In this document: positions 1-11,211 of the stretch, piece by piece
Layout: each line of letters starts with the position of its first letter
How positions within the stretch are numbered: the stretch's first letter is position 1
NCBI RefSeq assembly: GCF_950295315.1
Contig: NC_080177.1
Span: 85,089,623 to 85,153,622 of the forward strand
Source of the DNA: Erinaceus europaeus
Lineage: Eukaryota; Chordata; Mammalia; Eulipotyphla; Erinaceidae
Direction: 5' to 3'
Length of the DNA stretch: 64,000 bases
Notes under the pieces: model-generated
What the model was told of the DNA's origin: nothing
The model's input: the letters and a program-made list of their open reading frames with translations, nothing else
The model's database searches: none
Translations under genes and position numbers: made by a program

Positions 1-139
1 AACTGAAGTTGACTTTAGAGATACTCATTGTACAGATAGGGAAATAGACTTTGGATATTAGCAATTAAAATATTAGCTTTCATTCCAGCATTTTGGAGAT
101 AAGTTTGGTTATCTCTTTCCTCCTTGAGAATGATTCTGA

Positions 140-335
140 GGAGCCCTGGTAGGGGTACAGATGTAAGGCACACAAGTTGTCAAGTGAGAGGACAGGACCT
201 GGGTTCAAGGCCCTGAAGCCCCACCTCACGAGTGTGAAACCATGCTGCAGTGTGTCTGGCTCTGCCTCCCTCTTGATTTGTGTCTCCCCTTTTCTCAGTC
301 TCTGTCATAATTATAAATCAATAAATATTTTTTCA
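140..335 (+). mobile_element. SINE-B, old copy
   Basis: Degraded tRNA-derived SINE. A GACCTGGGTTCAAGGCCC B-box region, a poor CCACCTCACGAGTGTGAAACCATGC body and a CT-rich part ending in AATAAATA are visible. Divergence is high, so the 5' edge is approximate. Confidence 0.6.
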
Positions 336-415
336 AGAAAGTGATTTCTGTTACTTAGGGGTTGTTTACTTAGTTCACATTTGTTGGCCAGTATTATTTT
401 AACATAAATCTCAGG

Positions 416-1135
416 GGCCAGGTGGTGATGCACCTGGCTGAGCGCACATGTTACAGTGCACAAGGATCCGGGTTCCAGCCCCTGGTCCCCACCTGCAGGG
501 GGAAAGCTTCACAAGTGGTGAAGCAGGGCTGTAGGTGTCTCTCTGTGTCTCTCCCTCTCTATCACTCCCTTCCCTCTCAATTTCTGACTGCCTCTTGTTG
601 GGCTAGCGTTGCAGGAGAGAGACCAGGAACTCATGGTGTCATGGTAATATAATTCTTTATTCATGCGGGAGCCCCAGAGTCAGATGTGAGCACAGCGGGT
701 TAAGCTACGTGGCGCCAAACCACAATGGCTGGCATCCGCCTCCCGGTCTGCACGCCTGCCCTCCTCCAGGTCGGGACACGGAAAGAGAGAAACCAGAAAC
801 AGAAGTGGCTTTATAGGATAAAACTGGAAGTGGCAAGTCGGAAACAGAAATTGCTAGGAATGGCAGTAGAGAAAGGGAAAAGGCACGCTGGGTACTTCCT
901 TAGCAGCTCTTGAGATGGTCTTAACTGGTGGGATGAATGTTACCCTGCAGGCAGGGTGGGTCTGGAGGTGGCAAGAAGATAAATCAAAGGAATGGGTGGG
1001 GAATCTTTCAGGCAAAACAATGATTGTGTAAATAGGCCCTACTGTCAGCAGTGGAGAATGGAGCAGAGTGAGAGGGGGCTGGCTTAATGGACAGTCTCTG
1101 TCCAGCGAATAAATAAAGATTAAAAAAAATTAAAA
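416..1135 (+). mobile_element. SINE-B split by an LTR insertion
   Basis: A SINE-B head and body run from 416 to 595. Its tail (GTCTCTGTCC...AATAAATAAAG) resumes at 1094. Target-site duplications AACATAAATCTCAGG (401-415) and AACATAAATACCAGG (1136-1150) frame the whole, showing that both halves are one SINE. The A box lies in the GGTGATGCACCTGG region and the B box in GGGTTCCAGCCC. The intervening 498 bp is a later solo LTR. Confidence 0.85.
596..1093 (-). mobile_element. Solo LTR of an endogenous retrovirus, inside a SINE-B
   Basis: On the minus strand this 498-bp block starts TGTCCATTAAG and ends GCTAGCCCAACA, the TG...CA ends of an LTR. It is flanked by GCCTCT (590-595) and GTCTCT (1094-1099), a 6-bp duplication with one mismatch, as expected for an ERV2/ERV1-type integrase. 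Read on the minus strand, a TATAAAG motif lies near 815 and an AATAAAG polyadenylation signal near 656, about 60 bp before the 3' end, giving U3-R-U5 order. No internal viral sequence adjoins it, so it is a solo LTR. It is younger than its host SINE. The family is not identified. A similar U5-like motif (CATGAGTTCTTGGTC) occurs near 60645 in the ERV relic. Confidence 0.8.
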
Positions 1136-1184
1136 AACATAAATACCAGGAAATATGTGCAAAACTCTTCTACATTAAGATCCT

Positions 1185-1290
1185 TACAAGGAAACAGCAT
1201 AACGGTTAAAAAGTTCATGTCTGAGACTCCAGAGCCCCAGGTTCAATGACAGATACTACCACAAATAGTACACTGGTAGGAAAAAATAAA
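1185..1290 (+). mobile_element. SINE-C, 3'-degraded
   Basis: AACAGCATAACGGTTAAAAAG, then GAGACTCCAGAGCCCCAGGTTCAATG, matches the SINE-C head and B box. The GAGCAGTGCTCTGG end is not preserved. Confidence 0.55.
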
Positions 1291-1785
1291 TCCTTAAGCG
1301 GATCTTTGACTCTTAAAAGAATAGTCGAGTTTCTTAAGTGACCTCTGCTGCCTGAAGTCCTGTCTCCTCCCTCCTGGCTCCCTGTGTCACAGACACTCAG
1401 GCTGTTTCCTGCTTCCTCTGCCCTCAGGCTTTCTGTTCCTGCTTCTGGAAGTTCCTTCCTCTCCCTCCCTGGTCACTGAGGTATCCTCTGCAGCCCTCAA
1501 TCCATGACCTCTAGCTCTGATGAACTGGTCCAGCAGCACAGTCTCAAGGCGACCAGTCCAAAATGCTCTTATAATTCTACGTGTTGGGGGTGGGAGACCA
1601 TATTTGATCTGTTTCCCACATATTCTGCCCCGCCTTCTCCAAAAATAAAACTCAAAGTCTTGTACCAAAGCACTTTAACTGAAAATCTATCCCAGGGAGT
1701 AGATTCAAAGCCTGAGTCCTGAAGTATGGGGAAAAATAAATAAAAAGATGAGAGGAGTACGAAAGCACAATTGAAGGAGATTGTG
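1291..1785. other. Non-repetitive stretch, no gene seen
   Basis: C+T-rich sequence (1340-1480) followed by ordinary AT-rich DNA. Short frames exist on both strands but overlap each other and resemble no family I recognise. Confidence 0.5.
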
Positions 1786-1800
1786 AAGAAAGGACTTAGA

Positions 1801-2157
1801 GGGGGTCGGGCGGTGGCGCAGTGGGTTAAGCGCATGTGGCGCAAAAAGCAAGGACCAGCGTAAGGATCCCGGTTCGAGCCCCCGGCTCCCCACCTGCAGG
1901 GGAATCACTTCACAGGTGGTGAAGCAGGTCTGCAGGTGTCTGTCTTTATCTCCCCCTCTCTGTCTTCCCCTCCTCTCTCCATTTCTCTCTGTCCTATCCA
2001 ACAATAAACGTCATCAACAATGGCAATAATGATAACCACAGCGAGGCTACAACAACAAGGGCAACAAAAAGGGGAAAAAATGGCCTCCAGGAGCAGTGGA
2101 TTCATGGTGCAGGCACCGAGCCCAGCAATAACCCTGGAGGAAAGAAAAAAAAAAAAA
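1801..2157 (+). mobile_element. SINE-A, long form, complete
   Basis: Full-length copy bounded by perfect 15-bp target-site duplications AAGAAAGGACTTAGA (1786-1800 and 2158-2172). The tRNA-like head carries A box TGGCGCAGTGG and B box GGTTCGAGCCC. Next come the CTGCAGGGG body, CT-rich tract, CAA-rich segment, and a 3' extension flanked by inverted octamers CCTCCAGG (2084-2091) and CCTGGAGG (2133-2140), then poly(A). Intact polymerase III boxes make it a good reference copy. Confidence 0.95.
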
Positions 2158-2172
2158 AAGAAAGGACTTAGA

Positions 2173-2511
2173 AAGTAAGACAACCACACTTTGAAAGTGT
2201 GTGTCCTCTGTCAGGAGAGAAGAACTTTGAGGGGACAGACTGCTGTACCTGTGTCAAACTCGATGGGGTCAAGCTGAATGGAAACTGGGTCATGACCACT
2301 GAGCAATGTGGGAGACGCATATGACATCTGGCAGACATTTACGTGGACTTGTGCGGGTGGAAAATTGGCCAGTGCGCTTTTAAAAGGCAAGGGAGAGAAA
2401 AAGTTAGGGTAGCAAATGTGGGTGGTTCTTTAGAATGAAATTGTTATAAATAAAGCATGTATATGAAACTGTAATTAAATGGAGACTGTAAAGTGGGTAA
2501 TTGTTGTAATT
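2173..2511. other. Unrecognised unique DNA
   Basis: No repeat or coding signal recognised in this interval. Confidence 0.4.
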
Positions 2512-2699
2512 TATTTTATTATCTTTACTTGTTTATTGGATAGACACAGCCAGGGATTGAGAGGGAAAGGGGAGACAGAGAGGGACAGAGACAGCGAGAT
2601 GCCCGCAGTCTTGCTTCACCCCTCCCCAAACTTTACCCCTGCAGGTCGTCGTACATTGCGACATGTGCACTCAACCAGGTGAACCACCACCAAGCTCTG
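2512..2699 (-). mobile_element. SINE-B
   Basis: Reverse-oriented SINE-B: TTTATTGGATAGACACAG tail side first, GCTTCACCCCTCC body, then GGTGAACCACCACC for the head. Moderately diverged. Confidence 0.8.
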
Positions 2700-2796
2700 A
2701 TAACTAACTTTTAAAAATAGAATAAAGCATAACAACCATGCACACATATTCAGAGGGAGGATTCAGTTCAGTGGAGAAGCTATGAATAATTCATGA

Positions 2797-2912
2797 GGTC
2801 AGGGGAGATAGCATAGGGGTTATGTGCAAAGAAGCTCTCCAGCCTGAGGCTCTGAGATGCTAGGTTCAATCCCTGGCATCAACATGAACCAGAGCTAAGC
2901 AGTGCTCTGGGA
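2797..2912 (+). mobile_element. SINE-C
   Basis: GGGGAGATAGCATAGGGGTTATG head, GGTTCAATCCC B box and AGCAGTGCTCTGG end are all visible. Confidence 0.8.
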
Positions 2913-3230
2913 AAAAAGTCATAATACATGAGAGGAAGTAATTGATTAAAAAACTGCCTTAACTAACAACTGACAGATAGATAGAGGGGCCAGTCTGAGA
3001 ACAGCAGCTCATTTCTGGTAAGGGAAAGGAAAGGCATAGATGCTGATTATTTGGTATGAGGGCAGGAGCTTAGACTATCTGATCATCTTACAGTCTCAGA
3101 AAACTCGGAAGATTTTCACAATGGAAGTGAGAGGTGAGAGCAGGTATCTTGGACTGTGCAGTGGAGCGTGCTAACTGGGCAGCATTAAAAGCCTCTCTGA
3201 AGTTGTTGTCATCTGATGTACAGCAGACAA
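2913..3230. other. Unrecognised unique DNA
   Basis: No gene or familiar repeat seen. Confidence 0.4.
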
Positions 3231-3415
3231 GAGGCTGGCTGGTGGCGCACCTGATTGAATAGACACATTATCACGAACAAGGACCTGGGTTCAAGCACCC
3301 GGCCCCCACCTGCAGGGGGGAAGCTTTACAAGTGGTGAAGCAGGGCTGCAGCTGTCTGTCTCCCTCCTCCCCCCTCAATTTCCCTGTCTCTATCCAATAA
3401 ATATGTAAATAAAGG
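3231..3415 (+). mobile_element. SINE-B
   Basis: CTGGTGGCGCACCTGATTG head, GGGTTCAAGCACCC B box, GGGGGGAAGCTTTACAAG body, ending CTATCCAATAAATATG. Confidence 0.85.
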
Positions 3416-3879
3416 AAGCATGTTGATGTACAGAAGTCAGCATGCTGTGTGTATATGTGTGTATTTTCAGTTTAGAGATTATAGATTCAAGCCAGGACTT
3501 GAGTTTTGCCGAGCTGATCAGACAAGTGAGAGCAGAGCAAGTGAGTTCAGAGTACGTGTGAGAGAACTGTGGTCTCGTTGGTTATGGAATTTAAGCTGAA
3601 TGATGACATGTAGAGAGGCGGTAAGACTTTCGCAGTAGTTGCTGAAGGCCATGCCCTTAGTGGGTGGGGCTTTACTGCAGCTCTGTCTGCTCAGGACCAG
3701 GTCGGTACCTAGCTCTGCAGGTTAAACCACTCAGCTCGCATGGGCAACGTGGATGTTGGCGCCTGACGAGAGTCGAGAAGCTACTCAGTGTGGGAATAGT
3801 TAACAGTTGAGTTGCTTTTTATAAATTTAAGATAAAAATACACACTTTTATAGGCATTACAGCCCGACAATTCACTCTT
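3416..3879. other. Unrecognised DNA
   Basis: Contains TGGATGTTGGCGCCTGACG near 3750, which resembles a retroviral primer-site neighbourhood, but no LTR or internal frame accompanies it. No gene seen. Confidence 0.35.
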
Positions 3880-3960
3880 CATTGTCAGAGCATATAGTTC
3901 TGGTGCAATGCGCCAAACGCAGTCCAAGTCTTACTTTGTATTTTCCCTTTATGTCCTTGT
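3880..3960 (-). mobile_element. L1 3'UTR scrap
   Basis: TGCAATGCGCCAAACGCAGT and the following pyrimidine-rich text match the L1 3'UTR segment also seen near 25755 and 36510. Confidence 0.5.
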
Positions 3961-3963
3961 TCT

Positions 3964-4044
<81 letters not shown>
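3964..4044. repeat. (GT)n microsatellite
   Basis: About 80 bp of nearly pure GT with one A interruption near 4010. The apparent frame through it is a repeat artefact. Confidence 0.95.
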
Positions 4045-4045
<1 letters not shown>

Positions 4046-5111
4046 CCAAGAACCAGATGGAAAGTGTTATGGCATTGGAACTTTCTCCAGTGCTTAAGTT
4101 CTAATCAGATTTTTCAAAGGCCAATATATATATTACACACACATTCATAGTACATCTTTAAAATAAGTATCAATGTGAATTTTGTCTTCATTGCCATGAG
4201 CTAGTTCTGTCTGTGAATGAGATCACCTACTATTTATTCTTCAACTTATCTTTTTAAATCCACCTGGAAGACTATTTGTCACACTTGCTACAGCAATGAT
4301 CTACAAACTTAGTAACTATATACTCTCCTTTTATATCACAGACAATCAGAAGAAAAGTGTCTCTTTGTAAGTGAGTTCTGGGGTGTCTGAGAATGCACCA
4401 GTGATATACTGGTTGGCTCATATCATTTAGAATGTGTGCTGTGGTTTGCCAATCTGAACTGGAAAGGATGACGCAGAGACAAGTTGAATTCTTTTCACAA
4501 ATCATGGCCTAGTTCTGTAAGTATCAGGCAAATAGATCTCAGGTCCATATGATATTTTTGCTTAAAAATAACTAGTCTAAATGTTAGTGTCTACATGGGT
4601 TTTGATTTTGTCTCCCATATTAATACTTTTTGGTATAAAGGAAAATACTTTTCTGCTGACAGTTAGAATTTAACTATGGAACTGCTGTCAATACAATAAG
4701 ATTAGTATCTAGGTAAGTAGTGACACAGTAGGACTAGACAAGAAACTAACCCATCACCTATAACTTCAGTAATAACAAAGCACTGGAAATATGGTGTGAG
4801 ACTACTGAATAATGCAGGGGAATGTGGACACATAGAACTGACGTCTGTTGGTGTCTGGGCACTTGTCAAACAAAGAACTGAGGGAGGATTGCAAAGCCAG
4901 TTTGGAGGATGTTTGAAAACCATGTAGAGGGAATATAGAGGAACCCATCCATTCTATAGCTTTGCTCTCATTAAATGATTTTATTTTCAAAGTAGGAAAC
5001 TACCAGAATGGCGGTTATATTACCTGATGGTACCTTTCAGATACAGACATTTATAACTCTAAGGCACCATCATACTTGCTTACATTTATTTTAAATAAAT
5101 CATTGAAGTGA
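4045..5111. other. Long repeat-poor AT-rich stretch
   Basis: About 1.07 kb without a recognised repeat. Short frames on the minus strand (4272-4505 and 4702-4923) have no recognisable domains. No splice-consistent exon could be supported. Confidence 0.45.
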
Positions 5112-5223
5112 GGTAGGGAGACAGCACAGTGGTTTATGCAGTAGACTCTTATGCCCGAAGTACCAGAAGTCCCAAGTTCAAGCCCCATCACCCCACCACA
5201 AGACAGACATTCACAGTGCTCTG
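5112..5223 (+). mobile_element. SINE-C, diverged
   Basis: GGGAGACAGCACAGTGGTTTATG head, AAGTTCAAGCCCC B box and CACAGTGCTCTG end. Confidence 0.7.
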
Positions 5224-6211
5224 ATTGAACAAGGTATATTGGTGTGGAGTTTGTGTATAGGCTCTATGTTTGAGCAATACCACGCAGATGGGCTGGTGCA
5301 GGGGTGTTGACACTTCATGATAGTTGTGGTCTAGTAACAGAGCATGAAAAGATGTGAAATCATTTATTTTTACTTTAGCATAATAAAATGTATTTGCATA
5401 TTTAGACATCCCCTAAAACTAATTTGTAAAGTTATGTTGTTAATTGTATTATGACATGATACATTTTAAATAGGGCTGAAATATTTTCTATTCCTAAAAC
5501 ACATTCCACTTCATAAAAAGTAGACACATATTGTCAAAACAATATGTACGGGTCTTCTGGAGTCCAATAATAAAGCTCTCAAATCTGACGTCTTAATGTC
5601 CTCAACAAATTATGTGAGTATATATATATCAGCTAATGATAACATCTTCAGTCAGAGCATCTTACCATCTGTTCTGATGACCTTGGGAGGTGATGGTGAC
5701 CAAGCATATAACCACAGACCCCACACCACCACTGACCTTGATGTGGTCCATGACAAAGTTTAATGGGGACTGCAAACACAGTACTTGAAAATAACCATCA
5801 TTCCATGTGTCAGGACGTGTTCTTCAGCTAAAGATCCTCTCTGCTTGCCTCCCCTTTCCTTCACTTCCAAAACCATCTTCTATGTTCTTGTGTAGTCCAT
5901 CCAAGTTTCTCTTACACGTAGTTTCCATATTATCCAAACTATAAAAAATAAAGAATATCATAGGAGTATCATACTATGACAGACTACTAATCATATTATT
6001 TGACCTTTATTTTCTACTTTTGCTTCCATTCCTTAACCTTCAAACTCCATTAAGACAGCTAGTTTAATCTTATTAAAACATAAATTGACTCAGTGAACTC
6101 CTTGCTAATGTGTCAGTGACTCACAATTATACTTTGAATAAACCCACACGTGTTGGTGTGGCTTACTAGGGTCAAGATCACCTCATCTCTGGGCATTTCT
6201 TTAACCTCAGG
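5224..6211. other. Unrecognised AT-rich DNA
   Basis: No coding potential or repeat recognised over almost 1 kb. Confidence 0.4.
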
Positions 6212-6222
6212 TCCTTTTATTT

Positions 6223-6433
6223 ACATTTATTTCTCCTTCTTCTTCTCCTTCTCCTTCTCCTTCTCCTTCTCCTTCTCCTTCTCCTTCTCCTTCTCCTTCT
6301 CCTTCTTCTTCTTCTTCTTCTTCTTCTTCTTCTTCTTCTTCTCCTCCTCCTCCTCCTCCTCCTCCTCCTCCTCCTCCTCCTCCTCCTCCTTTTCCTCTTT
6401 CTTCTTCTTCTCATCTTTTTTTTTTTTTTTTTG
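6223..6433. repeat. Polypyrimidine tract: (CTTCTC)n, (TTC)n, (TCC)n
   Basis: About 190 bp of pure pyrimidine in three successive blocks with different units, abutting the poly(T) of the neighbouring minus-strand SINE-A. The SINE target duplication TCCTTTTATTT (6212-6222 and 6831-6841) lies outside both, so the tract grew from the SINE's A-rich tail. Frames through it encode only Ser/Phe or Arg runs. Confidence 0.9.
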
Positions 6434-6830
6434 CCTCCAGGGTTATCACTGGGGATCTTTGCCTTCACTATGAATCCACTGCACCTGGAGGCTATTTTTC
6501 CCATTATTGTTGCCTTTGTTGTCCTTATTGTTACCCTATTTTTGGGTAACAATTGTTACTCATTATTGTCGCCCATTATTGTTGCCCTTGTTGTTACTCT
6601 TGTTGTTGTTATTATTGTTGTTGTTGTTGTTGGATAGGACAGAAAGAAATGGAGAGAGGTGGGAAATAGAGATGGGGAGAGAAAGACAGACACCTGCAGA
6701 CCTGCTTCACAGTTTATGAAGTGACCCCCCTGCAGGTGGGGAGCCGGGGGCTTGAACCAGGATCCTTGAGTGGGTCCTTGTGCTTCATACTATCTGTAAT
6801 TAACCCGGTGTGCACACTTCTGCCCCCTAT
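6434..6830 (-). mobile_element. SINE-A, long form
   Basis: Reverse copy: TTGCCTCCAGGG...CACCTGGAGGC 3' extension, GTTGTT-rich segment expanded by local ATTGTTGCC duplications, TGGATAGGACAGAAAG, CCTGCAGGTGGGGAGC, then a degraded head. Target duplication TCCTTTTATTT flanks the SINE together with its expanded tail. Confidence 0.9.
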
Positions 6831-6841
6831 TCCTTTTATTT

Positions 6842-7260
6842 GTCCCGTGTGATTCTCCTTGAAAGGGTAACTACCTTTACAAATTTCATACTGCACTCGA
6901 GTCATTCAGTTCCTTTCAGCACAGACAGCTTATGACGACTTCCCTGGCTCATCTGCTACAGAATTTGTACTATTCTCAAAGCATGTTCTACATTTTTATT
7001 TACCTATAAGTAGTCTGTTGCTTTTTTGATTGTAAGAAGCATGAAAGAGGGATCTGGTTACTTTGTTACTATTAACTTCACATGGAAAACAATCAATGTT
7101 CTGTTGTCAAATTAAGAAACAGAATATTCAAATATTCCCACTATTCTGTATGTCTTATTAATTTAGTAGCATACATGTTTATGTACATATATATTCATAT
7201 TGGTTACATAATTAAAACAGTAAGAATAGTTTGCACAGTATGTAGAAGTGTTTAGCATGC
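6842..7260. other. Unrecognised DNA
   Basis: Ordinary AT-rich sequence; nothing supported. Confidence 0.4.
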
Positions 7261-8700
7261 CCTTTTATTTTTAAAATTTTATTAGTGATTTAATATTGAT
7301 TTAAAAAATTACAAGATAACAGGAATACAACCCCACACCATTCCCACCACCAGAGTTCTGTATCCCCAATTCCTCCATTGAAGTTACAGCAGTTCTCCCA
7401 AGGCTGCAGATAGGGGTTGACTCTTACTTCTACAATTGTCTATCTGTGTTTGTGTATATTTGTCTATTTCATCCATGGTCCCATCTTCTCTTCCTTTCCA
7501 AGTCACACATACACCTGTTACTACATCCAAATGTCTCTCCTTTTTTCCTCCTCTCTCTCTGGGCCCTGATGGAATTTGGGTTCAGAGGCCTCTGGTCATC
7601 TTCCCCTAGCACTTCTCCCCATCTGGGAGCATGGACCCAAATTCATTATGAGGCACAGAAGGTGGAAGGTCTGGCATCTGTAATCTTCCTCAGGTGTAGC
7701 ATAGAGGATGTTGTCCAGCCTCCCTTCAGAGGATGGAACATTCTCTACCATTGTTGATCCACGTTGAGGGCAAGGGCCTGTGGGGGCCCCACAAAGGGGT
7801 CTATTTTGTTGTTCCTGTTAGAAATGACCAGTAACAATAGAGAGAGGGATTTATTTGAGGTCTAGGCCCGTCATGTCTGTTTGGGAATCTCTGGACTCCC
7901 CAACTAGGGCCCCAGCTGATGGTGTGGCCTGATAGTGACTAAAGAGTCATCATTAAAGTATGTGAGTCTCTTGTCCTTATTCAGATTTTGCAGTCCTTGC
8001 TTTGCTAAGGTTAGCTTTGGAGTGACTGAAAGAACTGTAATAGGAAGTAGGTGAGGAGGGTATCTAAGTCTAAGTGGACACTATTTCATTATGAAGTTGA
8101 TACTGACTCACTGCAGACTATTGTGTATTTTTTATTTCAGGTATATATTTTGCCCTAATTTATGGATACATGTGAACATATGCTCTATCTTGTGGGACCT
8201 GGCCTATAACTAGGTTTTGGGACTTTGTTAGGAAGTGAACCTCCTGGAATGGAATTAGAGACTACCATGAAAGGAAAGGGCTGAGTCTTTGATTTGTTGA
8301 CTCTCTTAAAAGCTTAGTCCAGGGAGAACAAAAGTAACCAGTGGCATAGCTATATGCAAACAATGTCAAAGGACATAAAATATGGTGAGGGTGTGTATGT
8401 TACAGCAAATCCTAACAAAGGGATTTTTCAAAGTTAACCCAGTTGCCAAACAATGTGATTATTGCAATAACTATCTATTGTCTTCTTAAACCCTAAGACA
8501 ACAGGAATCTCCTGCTTCCTGTGTAGAGCCTATTATTTCTCCCAATCCTGGAATCTCTGGGTTGGGGCTCACTTCCCAGCATGCTTCTCTGAAGTCAGGT
8601 CAAATGATATTGCCTTCGCCAATTCCAACCTAATCAAAGCACTGAGTGCATTCTCAGCCTGCTTCACCTCAGACTGTGTCCAGAGATGTCAGGCATGGAA
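7261..8700 (-). mobile_element. L1 3'UTR, old subfamily, 5'-truncated
   Basis: Begins at the element's 3' end (TTTTATTAGTGATTTAATAT) and continues with ACCATTCCCACCACCAGAG, GGGAGCATGGACCCAAATTC and AGGTATATATTTTGCC blocks. These recur in other L1 3'UTRs here (near 41880, 42305 and 52030). No ORF2 is attached. The right end is estimated from loss of similarity. Confidence 0.75.
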
Positions 8701-10363
8701 TGCCAATCCTTCACCCTCATCACTCGGGTGAGACCTTTCCTTTCAAATGGATTCATTCTTTTCAAGATGCATTTTTAACTTGTTACAATGTAGAAAGAGA
8801 ATGAAATCCCAGTTGTCCCACTGTGGTTTCTAAGGTCTCATTGATGATTCCTATTCCTTAACAGTGCAGCTGTTTCATCTGTGAAATCTGACCCACCCTC
8901 CTTTCTACCCACCAAAGGCACTTTTTTTTATTGCTTTTCGAAAATCTTTGCAGGTATGTTCTCTGTTTGCTTCTTCACCTTGCCGCTTCATCTGAAACAA
9001 TCCGTTTCTAACTCATCAACAGGCCTTCCACCCTCATAATCCTTACTGCCCGGGGCTGTCTGACTTCCTCATTTCTCCTGATTTAGACCCAACTGTGAGC
9101 TGCTTGTTATTCTGCTACCAGCTGAAACCCTGAATGTGTTGTGTTCACTCCTGAAGCTCCTCTGTGCGTGTCCGACCATAAGCGCTAGATTCTCATTCTA
9201 TTCTTACCAGGCATCTGTGCTGTGGCATCAGCCGTAGGCTCTCAGTTCCAGCAGCCAGTTGTGTTCACATGCTTGCTATGCAGTAATGCCCTTTTTTTTT
9301 TTTTCTCATTTTTTTGGTCTTGAGGAAGAGGTTGGAAGTTCACATTAATTCACGCTGAGCTACTCGGTTGTTGGGCAGCTCTTGTTTTAGATTCATCTCT
9401 CATGATGCCAGTCTGGTATAGAAGAGACCTTCGTAAATATTTAAGTGCATCAATGAAATGTTGCCTGAAAGTTTGAAAGATGGTCAGTATATGGGAACTT
9501 TCCTTTCTTCTAGATTTCCATTTCAAGGCAGAATAATTTGGGGCTGTCAGGCAGCTCAAGTAACTCTAGTAGGTCCACAGCCAGGAGTTTCTGCTTCCGT
9601 GGGTGCTGCACCCTAAAGTCACCGGAGGCCAGGAGAGAGGCGGCCAGCTATTGCCACCCTGGGCCACAACTCAGAGGCTCCATGCCCACCACTTCCTGCA
9701 TGGCAGAGAGCTCAGAACTGGCTCAAACACCACCCAGCCTCCAGCCTCACCTCGCAGCCTCCAACCCTGTGCTCAATTTTAATAAATTCACCAAAGCTTT
9801 GGTTTATTTGTATGGTTGGCTTTTGGTTATTTGGGGTGGATTTCTTTTTATTTCTGGTTCTTTGAAATGTTATTAGGAAGGAATCCTAGCTCATTATTAT
9901 TTCATTCAATATTTTTGTATTTTATTCTGTATAGCTTGTGAATATATGTCATTCTAGGTATTTCATGGCAAAACAGTATGCTTGCAAATTATGTTTAGAA
10001 AGTGCATACTTAACATGAAATCTAACCAGATGTGTAGATTAGATTGACAACAGCCCCTCCATATACAGCAGTTACTTTACATTTGCTTTGATCTTTCCAG
10101 TTCAGCTGTACTGCGCTCGCTGCTATCTTGCCAGCTAAAGCCAACAGTCTATCATGGACAGCTTTTCATATATACACACATAGGCATGATTTGAAACCAG
10201 TAGAAGATGTGTAATGTTCTGTTGTTAGTTAATCACATAATTTACTGCTTGATCTGTCCTCTATTGATGTAGTTTCACAAAGATTAAAAAGAACAAGCAT
10301 AAATATTGATGAAATTTTTTAGATGGATTCATGTATTTGACTATTTTCTTTATAAAATACTTT
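8701..10363. other. Unrecognised repeat-poor DNA
   Basis: 1.6 kb without a recognised repeat apart from a T run at 9290-9306. A 112-codon plus frame at 9538-9876 has a hydrophobic C-terminus but no recognisable domain, and its N-terminal half is low-complexity Ser-rich, so I do not call it a gene. The GC-richer part (9600-9760) could be conserved non-coding sequence. Confidence 0.4.
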
Positions 10364-10643
10364 ATTTTGCCTCCAGAGTCATTGCTGGGGCCCAGTGCCA
10401 ACAAATCCACAACTCCTGGTGGCCATTTCTTTTCCCTTTTTTCTGTTTTATTTGGTAAGACAGAAACTGAGAGACAGGGAGAGAACAAGACAGACACCTG
10501 CACCTGCTTCACCATTTGCCAAGTCCCTCCCACTGCAGAGCTGTAGGGGGGATGCTGAGGGGCGGCAGTTGAACCCAGATCCTTGCACCGGTCCTTGCAC
10601 TTACTACTATGTGCACCTAGCCAGGCGCACCACCCCCCAGCTC
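10364..10643 (-). mobile_element. SINE-A, diverged
   Basis: Flanked by perfect 13-bp duplications TATAAAATACTTT (10351-10363 and 10644-10656). TTTTGCCTCCAGAG 3' extension and GACAGACACCTGC body are readable; the head is degraded. Confidence 0.9.
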
Positions 10644-10900
10644 TATAAAATACTTTCTTCAGATTGTTTTTCTAAGTTATATGACCCACTTTTAAAATAC
10701 CTTTGCATGCTTTGCAATAAGAGCCTCTTTCACCAGAGTGAGTGTTTCACGTGTGCGCTCCTTGTGTCTTCTGTCATCTCCAGACATTCCCATTCCCCTT
10801 CCACTCTTGCTTTCACTTGTCTTTTTTTTTTTCTAGATATCTTGTAAATTTCTCACCAAACACTTTCTCTTAATGCCCTGTCAGAAAATCCTGAAGTTTT

Positions 10901-11197
10901 AGGGAGTCGGGCAGTAGCACAGTGAGTTAAGCGCACATGGTGCAAAGTGCAAGGACCGGCACAAGGATCCCGGTTCGAGCCTCTGACTTGCTACCTGCAG
11001 GGGAGTCGCTTCACAGGTGGTGAAGCAGGTCTGCAGGTGTCTGTCTTTCTCTCCCCCCTCTGTCTTCCCCTCCTCTCTCCATTTCTCTCTGTCCTATCTA
11101 ACAATGACGACATCAATAACAACAACAATAATAACTACAACAATAAAACAACAAGGGCAACAAAAGAGAATAAATAAATAAATATATTTTTAAAAAA
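10901..11197 (+). mobile_element. SINE-A, short form
   Basis: GGGAGTCGGGCAGTAGCACAG head, CCCGGTTCGAGCC B box, CTGCAGGGGAGTCGCTTCAC body, ending ACAACAAGGGCAACAAAAG and (AAAT)n. Flanks CCTGAAGTTTT and CCTAAAGTTTT form an imperfect target duplication. Confidence 0.93.
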
Positions 11198-11211
11198 ATT
11201 CCTAAAGTTTT

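Noticed and set aside
1801..1890. tRNA gene candidates at SINE heads (here and in dozens of other SINEs)
   Set aside because: A and B boxes are present, but the sequence cannot fold into a full cloverleaf by eye and continues into SINE bodies with target duplications; these are SINE promoters.
3740..3780. Possible retroviral primer-binding site (TTGGCGCCTGACG)
   Set aside because: No LTR end directly upstream and no gag-like frame downstream, so the resemblance alone is not enough.
6150..6552. Frames rich in Ser/Phe (plus) and Arg (minus)
   Set aside because: Translation of the TTC/TCC tract; not a serine/arginine-rich protein gene.
9538..9876. 112-codon frame with a hydrophobic tail
   Set aside because: Ser-rich low-complexity start and a Leu/Ile/Phe tail from T-rich DNA; no supporting signal.
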